The position numbers were made by a program, and so were the translations under genes. Shown one piece after another: positions 5,907 to 8,262 of a stretch of 8,262 nucleotides of DNA. Source of the DNA: Polaromonas sp. (GTDB taxonomy: Bacteria; Pseudomonadota; Gammaproteobacteria; Burkholderiales; Burkholderiaceae_C); assembly GCA_023259235.1 (NCBI GenBank), contig JAHFQQ010000152.1, positions 1 to 8,262 on the forward strand. The letters are read 5' to 3'. The notes below the pieces were generated by a model, which was not told the DNA's origin, searched no databases, and saw nothing but the letters and a program-made list of their open reading frames with translations. How positions within the stretch are numbered: position 1 is the first letter of the stretch; each line of letters starts with the position of its first letter.

Positions 5907-6593
5907 GACGCTACTGACTGCGGTGCTCGCCTGCAGGGCTTGCGGTACGGGTACGCCAAGGCTTTGCAAGGCCTGCCGATAGGACATTGCTGGATGCAAG
6001 ACGTCAAACTGTACGGCGCGCATGCCAACACTCAGGGCACCATCAACATTGCGGGACTGGTCATCCACGAAGACACAGGCACTGGCGGGCAGGTTCAACT
6101 GCTCCAGGCACAGTTTGTAGGCTCGTGGATCGGGCTTGAGGATGCCTGTGTAGGTCGCATCCACGATGCAATCGAAGTGGCTCAGCAGTGCCACGCGATC
6201 ACGCAGCTCCTTGCCGTAGAACAGGTCCAATTCGTTGGACAATATTGCCAGTTTGCAGCCAGCCCTCTTGGCTGCCTCCACCGCTGCGAGGGCCTGTGGT
6301 CGAATCACGGATTCTGGATCCGCGCCGCGGGCACGCGTAACAAACGTCTCCATGCGATCCCAGGTTTCACCCAACAGCATGCCGACCCCACGTGTGCGCG
6401 CCATCCAGTAGTCTCGCTCGCTGATGCGCCCGGCTTGCATGTCTTGCCAAAGCAGGTCGCCCGCCGGATCAAATGGTCCGCGCCATTTCAAGGTGCCAGG
6501 GCGCAGTCCGAGCGCCGACTCGGTGGCTGCGTGTGTTTCGAACAGGGTTCTGGTAATGACCCCACCGAAGTCGAGCACCAGTGCCTGCCTCAT
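5898..6593 (-). CDS. HAD-superfamily hydrolase (subfamily IA type)
   Basis: The product has 231 residues from the ATG at 6593, which overlaps the stop of the upstream gene (ATGA); a TTG extension to 6644 would add a cysteine-rich, non-family leader. Motif I is L-D8-F-G-G-V-I-T with D8 as nucleophile; the D+2 position is glycine (G10) instead of the usual acid/base aspartate, as in YihX-type phosphatases. Motif II is LS119-N120, motif III is K153 in ILKPDPRAY, and motif IV is F-V-D177-D178 followed by QSRNVDGA. Residues about 16-95 form the helical cap. Such proteins are mostly cytoplasmic phosphatases acting on small metabolites; the substrate here is unknown. It is the last gene of a tight minus-strand set after an aminotransferase and a Tm-1-like protein, so its substrate may be an intermediate of that pathway. 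Confidence 0.9.
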   Translation of the reverse strand: MRQALVLDFGGVITRTLFETHAATESALGLRPGTLKWRGPFDPAGDLLWQDMQAGRISERDYWMARTRGVGMLLGETWDRMETFVTRARGADPESVIRPQALAAVEAAKRAGCKLAILSNELDLFYGKELRDRVALLSHFDCIVDATYTGILKPDPRAYKLCLEQLNLPASACVFVDDQSRNVDGALSVGMRAVQFDVLHPAMSYRQALQSLGVPVPQALQASTAVSSVSD

Positions 6594-7858
6594 GGCTGAA
6601 GTGGCGCACAGACACCGGCAACTACGATGCCCGCAGCAACCCAACGGTCGAATACTGCAAGTGCCGCGTCAGAGAACGCGCAATCGTTGATGTGGGCATC
6701 AAGTTCAATGACTTCCGTCGGTGCCTTGGTTTCGGCGCGCGCTACCGCCATGAACGCGGCCAATCCATCGGGATCATGCAAGGGTTGTCCGGCGCGATCC
6801 CACTCTTCAATGCCAGCGTGCGGAAGCAACAGGCAGGTCGCGGCACGGGCATCATGCAAACGTGTGGCGATTTCCCGGGCAACTTCCTCCCGCAAAGCCG
6901 CATCACCCATGGATGACGCAATCAACCGGTTGTGTGCATGGCTGGGGCGCGACTCGAAGCGCGCAGACGGTACTGACCAGGCCGGGTAATCCACCATGTC
7001 AGTCGCACCTGGCGCGACGATCTGCGGTACACCTGCGCGCCCCGCTCCGGTCAGGCGCGAAGCGCCTGCGGTCACACAGGAACCGCCCAGATGATTGGCC
7101 AGTTCCTGCAAGCTGAAATCGAACACTGCCGCAAAACGCCCTTGCTCTGCCAGCTCCTCAAAAGAGCGCCCGCCCATGCCGGTGGTGTGAAACACAGCGA
7201 CTTCGTAGCCGCGCGCTTCGAGTGCGGGTTTGAGCCGCTTCATGTAAGACAACACGCTAGACCCCAAAGAGGTGATACCAACGAGAGGGCGGTCAAATCG
7301 GGGCGGCTGCGCATGAAGACAAGCGCCCAGAATGGCGCCCGCAGCTTGAGCCAGCGACGAGCGACACAGACTGTTCAAACCGTACAAGCCACCCGACCAC
7401 AGCATCATGATCAGGTCGGCGGGGATGCGCTGCGGTGGTACAAGGTGCGAATAGGCGATGGTCGAGACCACGACTTTTGGAACGCCGATCGGCAAAGCGG
7501 CTACGGCATCCAGCGCCAGATCGGTTCCCATGGTGCCCCCCAGAGCCAGCACACCGTCGATGCGGCCCTGCTCGTGGAGGCTCGCAACCAGCCGAGTGGC
7601 GCCTTGCGCCATCTGCAGCATGGCCTGGTTTTCGTCGCCTAGGGCGGCCAGCTCCTGCAGGTTCACACCTGCTGCCGCCGCGACCTCGACATTGGCGATT
7701 TCTGGCTTGAACGGCGTCTGGCCGAGAATGCCAACGTCCATCACCAGCACCGAGCCGCCGCCGCCCTCGATACAGCGGCGCATGAATAACAGCTCGTCGG
7801 CCTTGGTGTCAGCGGTACCGATCAAGAGAACGCGCGGGGATGCCTTAGACCCAATCAT
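6590..7858 (-). CDS. Tm-1-like ATP-binding / UPF0261 family protein
   Basis: The product has 422 residues from the ATG at 7858, one base after the aminotransferase stop; a longer frame to 8011 would overlap that gene and lacks family character. The first domain (about 1-185) begins RVLLIGTADTKADEL, the family signature, and continues with ALGGTMGTDLAL, VVVSTIAYS and LWSGGLYGLNS. The second domain (about 190-422) starts RPLVGITSLGSSV and contains FHTTGMGGRSFEEL, the VPQIVAPGATDMVDY segment, RPSHAHNRL and LLLPHAGIEEWD. The family takes its name from the tomato Tm-1 virus-resistance protein, whose N-terminal domain binds ATP; bacterial members are common and cytoplasmic but their reaction is not established. 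Length and both domains are complete. Coupling to an aminotransferase and a HAD hydrolase suggests a role in the metabolism of a small amino or phosphorylated compound, which is inference only. Confidence 0.9.
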   Translation of the reverse strand: MIGSKASPRVLLIGTADTKADELLFMRRCIEGGGGSVLVMDVGILGQTPFKPEIANVEVAAAAGVNLQELAALGDENQAMLQMAQGATRLVASLHEQGRIDGVLALGGTMGTDLALDAVAALPIGVPKVVVSTIAYSHLVPPQRIPADLIMMLWSGGLYGLNSLCRSSLAQAAGAILGACLHAQPPRFDRPLVGITSLGSSVLSYMKRLKPALEARGYEVAVFHTTGMGGRSFEELAEQGRFAAVFDFSLQELANHLGGSCVTAGASRLTGAGRAGVPQIVAPGATDMVDYPAWSVPSARFESRPSHAHNRLIASSMGDAALREEVAREIATRLHDARAATCLLLPHAGIEEWDRAGQPLHDPDGLAAFMAVARAETKAPTEVIELDAHINDCAFSDAALAVFDRWVAAGIVVAGVCAPLQP

Positions 7859-7859
7859 G

Positions 7860-8262
7860 CTAGACGCTCGCCTCAACTTCTGCCAACGCACCATCCAATG
7901 CGTCGACCAGTACGTCGATCTCTTCGCGCGTGATGATGAGCGGTGGCGAAAGAATGATATTGGGTCCCGAGACACGAACCATGGCACCGCGCCGGTAGGT
8001 CGCGCGTGCAATTCTCTGCAACAGATCGCTGCCGCGGGTTATTGTCTTTTTGCCAGGCTTGGACTCGACCATTTCGATGCATGCCATCAAACCGACGCCA
8101 CGCACATCGCCAACATGTGCGTGACGGTTGACGAACTCGCCGAGGCGCGCTTGCAAATAGCTGCCAACCCGAGCAGCATTGCCCGGCAGGTCAAGCTCTT
8201 CGATCAGTTTGAGGCTCTCCAGCGCTGCAGCAGCCCCCACCGGATGGGCGCTGTATGTGTAG
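7860..8262 (-). CDS. Class III PLP-dependent aminotransferase (omega-amino acid type), C-terminal fragment at the window edge
   Basis: About 134 residues are visible, ending at the TAG at 7860-7862; the start lies beyond the right edge. The fragment opens with YTYSAHPVGAAAALE, the conserved segment that follows the PLP-lysine region in class III aminotransferases. It continues through the small domain (HVGDVRGVGLMACIEMV) and ends with GPNIILSPPLIITREEID, typical of omega-amino acid:pyruvate and related transaminases. The catalytic lysine is outside the window, so activity cannot be judged, and the donor amine (beta-alanine, putrescine, taurine, GABA or another) cannot be told from this part. 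It is the first visible gene of the right-hand minus-strand set, with the Tm-1-like gene starting one base after its stop. Confidence 0.9.
   Translation of the reverse strand, partial: YTYSAHPVGAAAALESLKLIEELDLPGNAARVGSYLQARLGEFVNRHAHVGDVRGVGLMACIEMVESKPGKKTITRGSDLLQRIARATYRRGAMVRVSGPNIILSPPLIITREEIDVLVDALDGALAEVEASV

Noticed and set aside
5940..6599. Plus-strand open frame of 219 codons
   Set aside because: It lies wholly antisense to the HAD hydrolase, whose four motifs are intact, and has no recognisable family features.
6590..8011. Extended 473-residue form of the Tm-1-like protein
   Set aside because: The extra 51 residues overlap the well-conserved C-terminus of the aminotransferase and do not resemble the family, which begins near MIGSKASPRVLLIGTADTK.

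Overview
The window looks like proteobacterial chromosome (beta or gamma class). It is moderately GC-rich by eye, densely packed, and built from families typical of Gram-negative aerobes: a periplasmic quinoprotein dehydrogenase, a DUF1329 protein and an AraC/EutR-type regulator. Genus cannot be decided from the sequence. No tRNA, rRNA, CRISPR array, insertion sequence or clear intrinsic terminator was seen.

Region 1 (about 1-4657, all minus strand) is an amine dehydrogenase operon read right to left. It encodes the large beta-propeller subunit (aauB, 4657-3500), the membrane protein aauE (3498-2950), the membrane-anchored thioredoxin-like aauD (2944-2333), the tryptophan-tryptophylquinone (TTQ) small subunit aauA (2336-1806), a small monohaem cytochrome c (1809-1375) and, after a 53-base gap, a DUF1329 periplasmic protein (1321 to beyond the left edge). 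Junctions inside the operon are 1-5 bases or ATGA overlaps, so the first five genes are almost certainly co-transcribed and partly translationally coupled. Gene order and small-subunit sequence match the aromatic amine dehydrogenase (aau) cluster described in Alcaligenes faecalis better than methylamine dehydrogenase (mau) clusters. In the likely scheme AauE and AauD help export and oxidatively fold the cysteine-rich AauA. The AauA/AauB enzyme then oxidises a primary amine to aldehyde plus ammonia in the periplasm, and electrons leave through a small redox carrier for which the cytochrome is a candidate. No mauG, mauF, mauL, mauM or mauN homologue lies in the window.

Region 2 (4658-4889) is the divergent intergenic region. 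It should carry the aau promoter on the minus strand and the regulator promoter on the plus strand.

Region 3 (4890-5906, plus strand) is an AraC-family regulator closely resembling EutR, the ethanolamine-operon activator. It is the natural candidate to switch on the aau operon in response to an amine.

Region 4 (5898-8262, minus strand) is a second tight gene set that converges on the regulator with a 9-base tail-to-tail overlap. It holds the C-terminal part of a class III (omega-amino acid type) aminotransferase, a Tm-1-like/UPF0261 protein and a HAD-family hydrolase. The junctions are one base and an ATGA overlap, so the three probably act together, but the pathway is not known.
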